Source of the DNA: CAYZJV01 sp964482325
GTDB lineage: Bacteria > Spirochaetota > Spirochaetia > Sphaerochaetales > Sphaerochaetaceae
NCBI GenBank assembly: GCA_964482325.1
Contig: CAYZXD010000028.1
Location: forward strand, 1 to 27,975
Direction: 5' to 3'
DNA: 27,975 bases
This document shows positions 16,643-23,981 of the stretch, piece by piece. Position 1 is the first letter of the stretch, and each line of letters begins with the position of its first letter. The notes beneath the pieces were generated by a model, which searched no databases, was not told where the DNA came from, and worked only from the letters and a program-made list of their open reading frames with translations. Both the position numbers and the translations under genes were made by a program.

Positions 16643-17556
16643 TGAAACCAGTACTTACGATCGGTCCCATCTACTGTGATCTGCTTCTCGAAGGGTTCTC
16701 AAGCCTCCCTCAAATGGGGGAAGAGCTATTTCTTGATTCGTATGTGCTTTCATCTGGTGGGAATGCCATAATAGCTAGTGCTATTTCCCAGTTAGGAATA
16801 CCAAGTGCGATTCTTTCCACCATAGGTAATGATGTAATGGGTAAGCACCTTACCGCTTTACTGGATGAAAAACACGTGCAGTTGGATCACTTACTTACGG
16901 TCCCATCGCAAAAAACAAACCTGAGCCTCATACTTAATGGTGCTAAAGATAGGTCCTTTCTTACATGGGCACAAGAATTTTCAACGTATGCAGATATGTT
17001 GCAGCAGAAGCTCGAAAGTATTGATGTAGATAGCTTCAGCCATATTCATGTCTGTTTCGAATATCTTGCGATGCCCTGTGTGCAACAATTCATCTCACAA
17101 GCACGCGATCAGGCAGTCTCAGTTTCTACCGGCTTAGGATTTCAGGACAGCCTTGAATGGAATTCTGAAAGCCATTCCTATATCTCATTAGTTGATTGGT
17201 GTTTTATGAATCTTTCTGAAGCAAAACGCATAACTCAGAGGGAAAAACTCTATGAAATCATGGCGACATTGCAGAGATCTATATCAATACCAGTGATAAC
17301 ACTAGGTGCCGAAGGTGCATGTGCTCTTACCCCTGATGGAGATCTGATTCATTATCCAGCAGAGGACGTCCCAGTAGTGAACACAACTGGAAGCGGTGAT
17401 TCATTTACCGCAGGATTTATTTACGGATTAGTGCATAATCAACCACTTTCTACATGTTTGCAGTATGGGAATCTGCTTGGTTCACTTACCGCAAGCAGCA
17501 AAGAATCGGTATCTCCTATGATAAGCAAGGAAGTTCTGGAGGAGTATTATGGCTAG
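16642..17556 (+). CDS. PfkB-family sugar kinase
   Basis: A 304-residue ribokinase-fold kinase. The N-terminal GPIYCDLLLEGF, the SSGGNAIIASAISQLG substrate motif and the C-terminal NTTGSGDSFTAGF signature with catalytic D253 are visible. It is coupled to the GH4 gene by a one-base overlap and overlaps the following permease by 8 bases. Because the importer is an ABC system rather than a phosphotransferase system, this kinase could supply the 6-phosphate that many GH4 enzymes need; alternatively it phosphorylates a monosaccharide released by cleavage. It differs clearly from the KDG kinase at 2825-3919. Substrate not determinable from sequence. Confidence 0.88.
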   Translation: MKPVLTIGPIYCDLLLEGFSSLPQMGEELFLDSYVLSSGGNAIIASAISQLGIPSAILSTIGNDVMGKHLTALLDEKHVQLDHLLTVPSQKTNLSLILNGAKDRSFLTWAQEFSTYADMLQQKLESIDVDSFSHIHVCFEYLAMPCVQQFISQARDQAVSVSTGLGFQDSLEWNSESHSYISLVDWCFMNLSEAKRITQREKLYEIMATLQRSISIPVITLGAEGACALTPDGDLIHYPAEDVPVVNTTGSGDSFTAGFIYGLVHNQPLSTCLQYGNLLGSLTASSKESVSPMISKEVLEEYYG

Positions 17557-18445
17557 AACTGTAGGATATTTGCATCGTCAGGAACGAAAAGCAGCTCTTT
17601 TCTTTCTCTTTCCACTTTTTTTGGGATTGGCCATCTTTTATTTCTACTCTTTTATCCAGAATATCTACTATAGTTTTACTAATCTCAGTTCATTTGGAAT
17701 ACCCGCTTTTGTCGGACTGGAAAATTACAAACGACTTTTCTCAGATCCTAAGTTCTATTTATCATTGAAAAACACGATCACCTATGTTGTGCTGTGTGTG
17801 CCTGCCATAGTGATCATAGCAACGCTTAATGCTTTTCTTCTTTCGAGATTACAGCGGGGAAGTACGTTTTTTAGGACAATGCTCTTTCTACCCGCTATCA
17901 CCATGCCGGCAGCAATAGGGATTCTCTGGCGTTGGCTCTTCAACTATAAATTTGGATTTATCAATGTGATACTTAATGCACTACATATTGAGAGCATCGC
18001 ATGGTTAAGCGAACCTTCCGTGGTTCTCTATTCAATTAGTATTGTGCTCGTATGGTCAATGGTCGCAACCCAGATGGTCATACTGTTCTCCGGTATGCAA
18101 AACATTCCTACGATGTACTACGAAGCGGCTCTGATTGACGGAGCCTCTTCAAGGCAATCATTCTTTAGAATAACCTTGCCGATGCTTTCGCCAACACTCT
18201 TCTTCGTTATTACGGTGAGCATAATTAATGTATTTCAGATATTCGACTTTATCTTCCTGATGATTCGTCCCACTGCACTTGCTATGCAACACTCAATGTC
18301 GCTTGTGTATTACTTCTATGATCGAAGTTTCATTGCATTTGAAAAAGGGTATGGAGTTGCCGTTTCCTTGGTACTCTTCATCATCATCTTGATTGTGACG
18401 ATTTTCCAATTCGTCATGCAGAAAAAATGGGTACACTACTCATGA
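17549..18445 (+). CDS. ABC transporter permease (MalF/UgpA type), sugar cassette
   Basis: A 298-residue CUT1-class permease with about six membrane helices; the first is LFFLFPLFLGLAIFYFY. The cytoplasmic EAA loop is at about residues 190-212 (YYEAALIDGASSRQSFFRITLP). GGAGG precedes the ATG, and the gene starts inside the kinase 3' end. Its stop codon overlaps the next permease start (ATGA). It forms the channel with that permease and the binding protein encoded at 20002. The sequence is clearly different from the permease at 8415, so the two importers are not recent duplicates. Confidence 0.92.
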   Translation: MARTVGYLHRQERKAALFFLFPLFLGLAIFYFYSFIQNIYYSFTNLSSFGIPAFVGLENYKRLFSDPKFYLSLKNTITYVVLCVPAIVIIATLNAFLLSRLQRGSTFFRTMLFLPAITMPAAIGILWRWLFNYKFGFINVILNALHIESIAWLSEPSVVLYSISIVLVWSMVATQMVILFSGMQNIPTMYYEAALIDGASSRQSFFRITLPMLSPTLFFVITVSIINVFQIFDFIFLMIRPTALAMQHSMSLVYYFYDRSFIAFEKGYGVAVSLVLFIIILIVTIFQFVMQKKWVHYS

Positions 18446-19269
18446 TCAAAAAAAGTAGTCTTAGTAAGATCGTCATAATTTCACTCCTCTCTCTAGCAGC
18501 AATGACGACCCTATTTCCCTTCCTTTGGATGTTTCTCACTTCTCTGAAAACATATGAGGAAGCCATTCGGATACCTCCCCAAATTTTCCCGGATGTTGCA
18601 CAGTGGAGAAACTATGGAATCATTGCTGACAAGTTTCCATTTATAACCTTGTATCTGAATACATTTTTGGTGGTAATTATTGTCGTGCTGGGAAATTTAG
18701 CCGTGTGTGCCATGGCCGCCTATGCGTTTGCACGTCTCCACTTTTTTGGAAGAGACATCCTGTTCATTATGGTATTAGGACTGCTTATGGTTCCTGGCCA
18801 AATTTTCTTAGTCCCTCATTATCAGATTATCACTTCATGGAGACTCGGTAATACACTGCTTGCTCTTGCGATACCAGGACTGTTCAGAGTATTTGGAGTA
18901 TTTTTTCTTCGCCAGGCATTTTTGACTATTCCCAAAGAAATGGATGAGGCAGCCTTGGTTGATGGGTGTTCGTATCAAAGAATCTTCATGCAGATTTTAA
19001 TGCCTCTCATCAGTTCATCTCTGGTGAGCCTTGGCATATTAACAGCACTCTGGACCTGGACCGATTTGATGTGGCCTTTGATTATTAACCGTTCACTGGA
19101 GAAGTTGACGCTTTCTGCTGGGTTAGCGTTTCTCATCGGAGAGCACACAACCTATTACGAGCAAGTAATGGCCGGTGGTGTCATCTCTTCTCTCCCAATT
19201 ATTATTATCTTCGTTTTTTTTCAACGATACATCATCAAAGGTATAGCTTCGACCGGAGTGAAAGGATAG
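18442..19269 (+). CDS. ABC transporter permease (MalG/UgpE type), sugar cassette
   Basis: A 275-residue permease with about six helices, starting IKKSSLSKIVIISLLSLAAMTTLFPFLWMFLTS. The EAA loop is at about residues 167-189 (MDEAALVDGCSYQRIFMQILMP). I prefer the ATG at 18442 because it overlaps the preceding stop as ATGA; an in-frame ATG at 18427 would add five residues. The C-terminal IIKGIASTGVKG is the normal ATPase-docking tail of MalG-type subunits. No ATPase gene follows; the next gene is a PIG-L deacetylase 10 bases on. Confidence 0.92.
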   Translation: MIKKSSLSKIVIISLLSLAAMTTLFPFLWMFLTSLKTYEEAIRIPPQIFPDVAQWRNYGIIADKFPFITLYLNTFLVVIIVVLGNLAVCAMAAYAFARLHFFGRDILFIMVLGLLMVPGQIFLVPHYQIITSWRLGNTLLALAIPGLFRVFGVFFLRQAFLTIPKEMDEAALVDGCSYQRIFMQILMPLISSSLVSLGILTALWTWTDLMWPLIINRSLEKLTLSAGLAFLIGEHTTYYEQVMAGGVISSLPIIIIFVFFQRYIIKGIASTGVKG

Positions 19270-19279
19270 GAGGATTTCT

Positions 19280-19957
19280 ATGTTGGATTTTTTAGTCATT
19301 ACCGCACATCCTGATGATGAGACTGCTGTAGCTGGACTCTTGATCAAGGCAAAAAAACAAGGGCTCCGTACTGGACTCATCTGTCTTACAAAAGGCGAAA
19401 GTGGTGGATTTGCCACGAAGGAAGAGCGGGTTGCTGAACTAGCCACTGCAGCAAAGCGACTTTCATTGGATTATCTAAAAAATCTCGATTTTCCAGATTC
19501 GGGGATTGAAATAGATCTTCATGGTGTCGAGCAGCTTATACCACTTTTACGTGAGTGTGCCTCTCGTACTATTCTCACTATTCATGGAGATGACTACCAC
19601 CCTGATCATCGTGCGGTACATGCTTTAGTTGATCGAGCAATATTTGTATCTGGTTTGAAAAAGTACAGTACAGATGGGAAAACGTGGCATCCGTCCCAAG
19701 TGCTGCTTTTCTCACTAGATCCTAAGAGAATCCAGAAAAGGCCTGATATCATTGTTGACATCAGTGATGTGGAATCTGAGTGGAAAGCGGCAATAGCTTC
19801 CTATGAGTCTCAACAGATTGCACCAATGATTGAAAATCGGTCTCTGTATCTGGGAACTTTGGGAGGGTTTTCATTGGCTGAAGGGCTGTATGCTCAACAA
19901 CCTTTGCGTTTGCAGGATGTGAAAAGTTTGCTGAATACCAGCAAAAGTGGACGTTAG
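19280..19957 (+). CDS. PIG-L/LmbE-family N-acetyl-sugar deacetylase
   Basis: A 225-residue zinc hydrolase of the PIG-L/LmbE/BshB family, which removes acetyl groups from N-acetylglucosamine-type residues. The N-terminal TAHPDDE motif gives H10 and D13 as metal ligands with D12 as probable base; the second motif HPDHRAV supplies H110. GGXGG-type sequence GESGGFATKEERVAE, typical of the family, is present. AGGAGG lies upstream of the ATG. In this operon it would deacetylate an N-acetylated sugar or glycoside, in a role parallel to the unrelated ChbG deacetylase of chitobiose operons. Bacillithiol or mycothiol-type biosynthesis is less likely given the neighbours. Confidence 0.88.
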   Translation: MLDFLVITAHPDDETAVAGLLIKAKKQGLRTGLICLTKGESGGFATKEERVAELATAAKRLSLDYLKNLDFPDSGIEIDLHGVEQLIPLLRECASRTILTIHGDDYHPDHRAVHALVDRAIFVSGLKKYSTDGKTWHPSQVLLFSLDPKRIQKRPDIIVDISDVESEWKAAIASYESQQIAPMIENRSLYLGTLGGFSLAEGLYAQQPLRLQDVKSLLNTSKSGR

Positions 19958-19963
19958 CTTATG

Positions 19964-19980
19964 TCCTGTCGTCGATAGGA
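19964..19980 (+). promoter_or_regulatory. Small RNA hairpin before binding-protein gene
   Basis: A compact 7-bp stem (TCCTGTC with GATAGGA, one G-U pair, 3-base loop) lies in the 44-bp gap between the deacetylase and the binding-protein gene. No U-tract follows, so it is unlikely to be a terminator; it may be a message-end stabiliser or processing site. Confidence 0.4.
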
Positions 19981-20001
19981 TTTGAATAATAGGAGGAAAC
20001 T

Positions 20002-21258
20002 ATGAAAAAAGTAGTTGTGTTTGTTTTGTTGCTTGTGTTAGTCACAACAATGGTCTTTGCTGCTGGGGCGAAAGAGACCGGTAAAAAACAATTGACGTTG
20101 GCTCTCTGGGATGAAAACCAGAAACCTGCTATCCAGAAGATTGTGGATCAGTACAATGCTTCTCAGGATAGTGTGGAGGTGGTAATAGAACTCACACCAT
20201 GGGGGAGCTATTGGACTAAATTGGATGCTGCAGCAGGGTCCAAGGATGCTCCAGACGTGTTCTGGATGAATACCTATCTCCCAAAGTATGCAACTGGTGG
20301 GGTGATTCAACCAATTGATGAATACATCGCACGTGATAGCATCGATATGAGTGCTTATGTGGATGCCACAGTACAGATGCATCAGTATGAAGGAAAGATG
20401 TGGGGAATGCCGAAAGGGTTGGATTCAGTTGCGGTTGCATTGAACACTGATTTATTTGAGCAGTATGGCGTCGCATTGCCGAAAGAGGGTTGGACGTGGG
20501 CTGATATGATCAATATCGCAACTCAGCTTCGTGATGCTATTAAAAAAGCCGGAGGCGATGAGTACCCAATTCTTATGGAACTCGATGCCCAACCTTCACA
20601 CTTCAATTTTGTGCACCAGACAGGTGGGTATGTGATCAGTCAGGATTTCAGTAAGTCCGGATATAATCTTCCGGAAACTACACTCGCGTACCAACGTGTG
20701 GTGGATTTGATGGATAATAATCTGCTAGCTCCCTATGTTGTGCTTTCTGATACCAATGGTACCGATCTCTTCCTTTCCGGTAAAGGTGCAATCCTTTTTG
20801 TCGGTTCCTGGAAAGGCCAGGTGCTTGAAAATTCTACACTAGGTCAGAATGGTGCAATACACCTCATAACGATGCCGAGCCAGGAAGCAGGAAACCACAC
20901 CGTTCTTGGTGGTCTAAGCTATGCCATCTCTAACTATTCAAAAAATAAAGATGAAGCGTGGGATTTTGTTAAGTTTATCACTGGTAATATAGGAAATACC
21001 ATTCAGGCAGAAGAAGGAATTGATATTCCTGCATTAAAAGCTGCCCAGGACAAGTATCTTGAAAACTTTGAGAATATCAATATCGAAACCTATTTTAAGG
21101 CTGCAGAAGTTGCAGTTCCGTTCCCGGCCGGTCCTGATTTCACCTTGTGGTTTGGCTATGTGAATGACTATGCCGCCCAGATATTTGGTGGACAAATTTC
21201 CGCTGAAGAGGGGACACAAGCTATCTACCAGGAGATGCAGGCTATCTTAGATAAATAA
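20002..21258 (+). CDS. ABC transporter periplasmic sugar-binding protein (family 1), cassette
   Basis: A 418-residue extracellular solute-binding protein. The signal peptide is MKK plus a hydrophobic core, likely cut after A20 or A21 (VFAAGAKETGK); there is no lipobox cysteine. Typical family features include LALWDENQKPAIQKIVDQYN, the DAPDVFWMN segment and LSGKGAILFVGSW. AGGAGG precedes the ATG. It is unusual in being the last gene of its operon rather than the first; a hairpin upstream and a terminator-like hairpin downstream may set its own message level. It should deliver the substrate to the permeases at 17549 and 18442. Confidence 0.92.
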   Translation: MKKVVVFVLLLVLVTTMVFAAGAKETGKKQLTLALWDENQKPAIQKIVDQYNASQDSVEVVIELTPWGSYWTKLDAAAGSKDAPDVFWMNTYLPKYATGGVIQPIDEYIARDSIDMSAYVDATVQMHQYEGKMWGMPKGLDSVAVALNTDLFEQYGVALPKEGWTWADMINIATQLRDAIKKAGGDEYPILMELDAQPSHFNFVHQTGGYVISQDFSKSGYNLPETTLAYQRVVDLMDNNLLAPYVVLSDTNGTDLFLSGKGAILFVGSWKGQVLENSTLGQNGAIHLITMPSQEAGNHTVLGGLSYAISNYSKNKDEAWDFVKFITGNIGNTIQAEEGIDIPALKAAQDKYLENFENINIETYFKAAEVAVPFPAGPDFTLWFGYVNDYAAQIFGGQISAEEGTQAIYQEMQAILDK

Positions 21259-21286
21259 TTCATGTGCTGTTTTACTATCGTTATGA

Positions 21287-21316
21287 AGGGGGGAGCAAAA
21301 ATGCTCCCTCTCTTTG
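21287..21316 (+). terminator. Probable terminator after sugar cassette
   Basis: A 7-bp perfect stem GGGAGCA (21291-21297)/TGCTCCC (21302-21308) with AAAA loop, followed by TCTCTTT. The T-run is imperfect, but position just after the last operon gene fits intrinsic termination. Confidence 0.65.
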
Positions 21317-21398
21317 ATTAACAGGCGTGTCATGCATAAGAGAAAATTGAGGTGTGCATAGAGCGAGCACTATTCATGGTGTAAGGTGCACATTCTTC

Positions 21399-21503
21399 CA
21401 GAAGGGCATGGATGAACAACAGTTCATTGCCTGTGCCGATGCTGCTTTATATCAGGCAAAACAGCAGGGCAGAAATCAGATCGTAGTGTATGAAAACTCC
21501 TAA
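21399..21503 (+). pseudogene. Orphan 3' remnant of a diguanylate cyclase gene (right direct-repeat copy)
   Basis: Positions 21399-21493 match 13679-13773 at 92 of 95 bases. The frame is preserved (QKGMDEQQFIACADAALYQAKQ, then GRNQIVVYENS and a TAA at 21501-21503). The GGDEF core and everything upstream are absent; bases just before 21399 show only weak, gapped similarity to the cyclase gene. With no start codon context it is a gene fragment, not an expressed protein. It lies directly before the MerR gene and marks the right edge of the sugar cassette. Confidence 0.9.
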
Positions 21504-21508
21504 GTGCA

Positions 21509-21538
21509 TGGACAGAAAACCTCCACTCAGGGTATCTT
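21509..21538 (+). promoter_or_regulatory. Possible promoter of the MerR gene, near-leaderless
   Basis: TGGACA (21509-21514), 18-bp spacer, TATCTT (21533-21538). The predicted transcription start falls at about 21544-21546, on the MerR ATG itself, so a leaderless message is possible. Only weak AGGG precedes the ATG. Confidence 0.3.
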
Positions 21539-21543
21539 AGGGC

Positions 21544-22311
21544 ATGCAGGAGTACTTCAGTGCCGGTGAGCTCAGTGCCCTCTTCTCTATCAATGTGCAG
21601 ACCCTGCACTATTATGATGCGATCGGTCTGCTCAGTCCGTCGCTACGGGATGTTCATACCGGAAGAAGATTATACAAATACGATCAGGTGTATAAACTGA
21701 CTACCATCCGGTATCAGCAGAAACTCGGAAAGACGCTCAAGCAGATACGTGCCTATATGGATGCCACCGATATGAGTACGACGCTTCATGATCTTGAACA
21801 GCAGCAGCAGATAGTGCAACGCAGGCTGCACGAGCTGAAGCAGGTAGAAAAGATCATTCAAGGAAAATCGTCGTTTATCAGGCAGAAAATGACAGAAATT
21901 GAGACGATCAAGACCGATCGGGTAGAGGTGCAGCTCTTTCCCGAACGCCCCTTTATCGCCGCTGAGGGTGAGGAATTCCAATTCGGAAACGACTTTTTCT
22001 ATGCTTATCCCACGGTAGTGTTTCATGAACACGGAAGAAAGTACTTTGGCGTCTTTGTACCCGAATCACTGAAAGAGGCCCATTCTCTTGCTGAGTTCAG
22101 CTATATTCCAGCAGGTGCGTACTACCGGGGATACCACCTCGGTACCTATGAGACTATCTTTGAGACGTTTGATCGGCTGCGCAATATTGCTGCGCAGAAC
22201 GGGCATACGTTGCAGGAACGGACGGTCAGTTTGAACATCATCGATCAATTTGTGGAACCCGATTGCACGAAATATCTAACTGAAGTGGAAATCAGAATCA
22301 TCCGCCGATAA
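21544..22311 (+). CDS. MerR-family regulator with GyrI-like effector domain
   Basis: A 255-residue regulator. The N-terminal MerR winged helix is plain (SAGELSALFSINVQTLHYYDAIGLLSPS…TGRRLYKYDQVYKL), followed by a glutamine-rich dimerisation helix (about 85-120). The C-terminal half resembles the BmrR/GyrI effector-binding fold (YHLGTYETIFETFDRL…YLTEVEIRI). Such domains often bind hydrophobic or cationic small molecules. It lies just upstream of a nucleobase permease and two deaminase genes, and a promoter with the MerR-type 19-bp spacer precedes that permease, so it probably activates purine salvage. A purine-responsive MerR protein would be unusual; the ligand is unknown. Confidence 0.88.
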   Translation: MQEYFSAGELSALFSINVQTLHYYDAIGLLSPSLRDVHTGRRLYKYDQVYKLTTIRYQQKLGKTLKQIRAYMDATDMSTTLHDLEQQQQIVQRRLHELKQVEKIIQGKSSFIRQKMTEIETIKTDRVEVQLFPERPFIAAEGEEFQFGNDFFYAYPTVVFHEHGRKYFGVFVPESLKEAHSLAEFSYIPAGAYYRGYHLGTYETIFETFDRLRNIAAQNGHTLQERTVSLNIIDQFVEPDCTKYLTEVEIRIIRR

Positions 22312-22339
22312 TTTTCTTAAGAAAGTATAACATTTTCTC

Positions 22340-22370
22340 TTGCACCTCTAGTTACTAGATGCTCTAGCAT
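22340..22370 (+). promoter_or_regulatory. MerR-type promoter with 19-bp spacer and internal palindrome
   Basis: -35 TTGCAC (22340-22345), a 19-bp spacer, then -10 TAGCAT (22365-22370). The spacer contains the perfect inverted repeat TCTAG-TTA-CTAGA (22347-22359). Overlong spacers with a central palindrome are the hallmark of promoters activated by MerR proteins through DNA distortion. Confidence 0.6.
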
Positions 22371-22376
22371 CGCAAT

Positions 22377-22439
22377 AACAGCGAAATTACATTCGCCTCA
22401 TCATTACGCTGATCAGGGGACTGAACCCCTCAGAGGAGG
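22377..22439 (+). promoter_or_regulatory. Structured leader of permease mRNA (two hairpins)
   Basis: The predicted 69-base leader holds GCGAA/TTCGC (22381-22396) and AGGGG/CCCCT (22415-22430); the second ends directly before the ribosome site GAGGAGG. I do not recognise a known purine riboswitch. It may modulate translation, or be incidental. Confidence 0.3.
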
Positions 22440-22445
22440 ATCCAC

Positions 22446-23966
22446 ATGAGAGTACTTGGATTGCGCTTTTCCAAAGGTGATATCGATGGCTTGCTCGGCA
22501 TTTTTGTTGACAACCTATCGGTGTTTCTCGTTCTGATATCCTTAAATTTGTATGTTGTGGGCATGCCTGCAGAAATTGTCTTCGGCAGAATGCTCCCCGG
22601 AGCTGCGCTGGGACTGCTCTTTGGTAATATCTACTACGCCTATTTAGCTAAGCGTCTAGCCGCGAAAGAGCAGCGCGATGATGTGACTGCGCTTCCCAGC
22701 GGTGTCAGTATCGTCTTTGTTTTGGTCTATACCTTAGGTATTCTGCTTCCTGTGGCAAAGATCACCGGCGATCCGGTCATGGCATGGAGAATCGGACTTG
22801 CCGCAAACTTCATCGGTGCACTGATCTGTGTCGTGGGAGCTTTTATCGGACCATGGCTGCGCAAGCATCTGCCGACCAGTGCCATGCTGGGAGCTCTTGC
22901 AGGACTTGCAGTTGTATTTATCGCCGGTATGGGTCTTGATGATATCTTCAGTGATCCGATCATCGGTTTTATTGCCCTGGCCGTAGTACTGTGGGGATAC
23001 ATCGCACGGGGAAAGATCCCGTTCAAGCTTCCTGCTGGTTTAGTTGCTCTTATTCTTGGTGCCATCATTGCCATATTCATAGGCAAGGCAACACTGTCAC
23101 TTGAGGGAGTCGGTTTCTATGCTCCCATCCCATGGTTCTTCAGTGTCGGTTTCCAGGCCTTCCGGGAAGCAACCCCGTTCCTTGCCGTCATTATTCCACT
23201 GGCAGTGATCAACTTCATCTCAACGCTGAATAACGTCGAAAGTGCCAATACTGCCGGTGATAATTACCCCATCAGAGAAACCATGATCGTTGATGCAGTG
23301 GCCAGTGCTCTCGGCGGTCTTTTCGGTTGTCCCTATCCCAACTGTGTATTTATCGGACATCCCGGATACAAGCGGATGGGAGCCCGGATGGGCTACAGCC
23401 TGCTTAATGGAATCATCATGACTGTTCTGGCGCTCTTCGGGCTGTTCGGGTTTATGAGCAAGATCATCCCCACCAGTGCCGTTACCCCGATTCTGATCTT
23501 TATCGGCCTGGTCAATATTGAACTTGCCTTCACAGCTGTTCCCAAGGCCCATATCCCCGCATCAGCGCTTGCCCTATTGCCGTTTGTCGGTGAGTTTGCC
23601 TATGAGCAGGTAAACAGTGCTCTTGCTGCAGTAGGCAAGAGTGCAGCTGATGCTCAGGTATTCCAGGGCTTGATGATCGAAGGTCTGAATTATCCTGGGT
23701 ATACCGTGCTTGCCTATGGTACCATCATCATATCGATGCTGCTCGCTTCTATTCTCGCCTTTGTGATCTCCCGTGATATGGCAAAGGCAGCTGTAGCTGC
23801 GGCAATCGGAGCTCTGTGTTCTCTGGTAGGACTGATTCACTCATCCACGTTAGCATGGCTGCCGGTTCCTCAGCTGACTCTTGCATGGGCTCTTGTTGCG
23901 GCAATACTGTTCGCCATGTATCTCTATGGAAAGAGCCATCCGGAAGCATTGCAGCCAGTCGAATAG
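22446..23966 (+). CDS. NCS2-type nucleobase permease (AzgA-like)
   Basis: A 506-residue inner-membrane protein with about 12-14 hydrophobic helices. The block ESANTAGDNYPIRETMIVDA, then LGGLFGCPYPNCVFIGHPGYKRMGARMGYSLLNG, is the characteristic motif region of COG2252/AzgA-like xanthine/uracil/adenine-guanine-hypoxanthine permeases. A strong GAGGAGG lies upstream of the ATG. It is the first gene of an operon with adenine deaminase 15 bases downstream, so adenine is the likeliest substrate, with other purines possible. Uptake is expected to be proton-coupled. The neighbouring MerR regulator probably controls it. Confidence 0.87.
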   Translation: MRVLGLRFSKGDIDGLLGIFVDNLSVFLVLISLNLYVVGMPAEIVFGRMLPGAALGLLFGNIYYAYLAKRLAAKEQRDDVTALPSGVSIVFVLVYTLGILLPVAKITGDPVMAWRIGLAANFIGALICVVGAFIGPWLRKHLPTSAMLGALAGLAVVFIAGMGLDDIFSDPIIGFIALAVVLWGYIARGKIPFKLPAGLVALILGAIIAIFIGKATLSLEGVGFYAPIPWFFSVGFQAFREATPFLAVIIPLAVINFISTLNNVESANTAGDNYPIRETMIVDAVASALGGLFGCPYPNCVFIGHPGYKRMGARMGYSLLNGIIMTVLALFGLFGFMSKIIPTSAVTPILIFIGLVNIELAFTAVPKAHIPASALALLPFVGEFAYEQVNSALAAVGKSAADAQVFQGLMIEGLNYPGYTVLAYGTIIISMLLASILAFVISRDMAKAAVAAAIGALCSLVGLIHSSTLAWLPVPQLTLAWALVAAILFAMYLYGKSHPEALQPVE

Positions 23967-23981
23967 AAGGAGCGTATAGTC

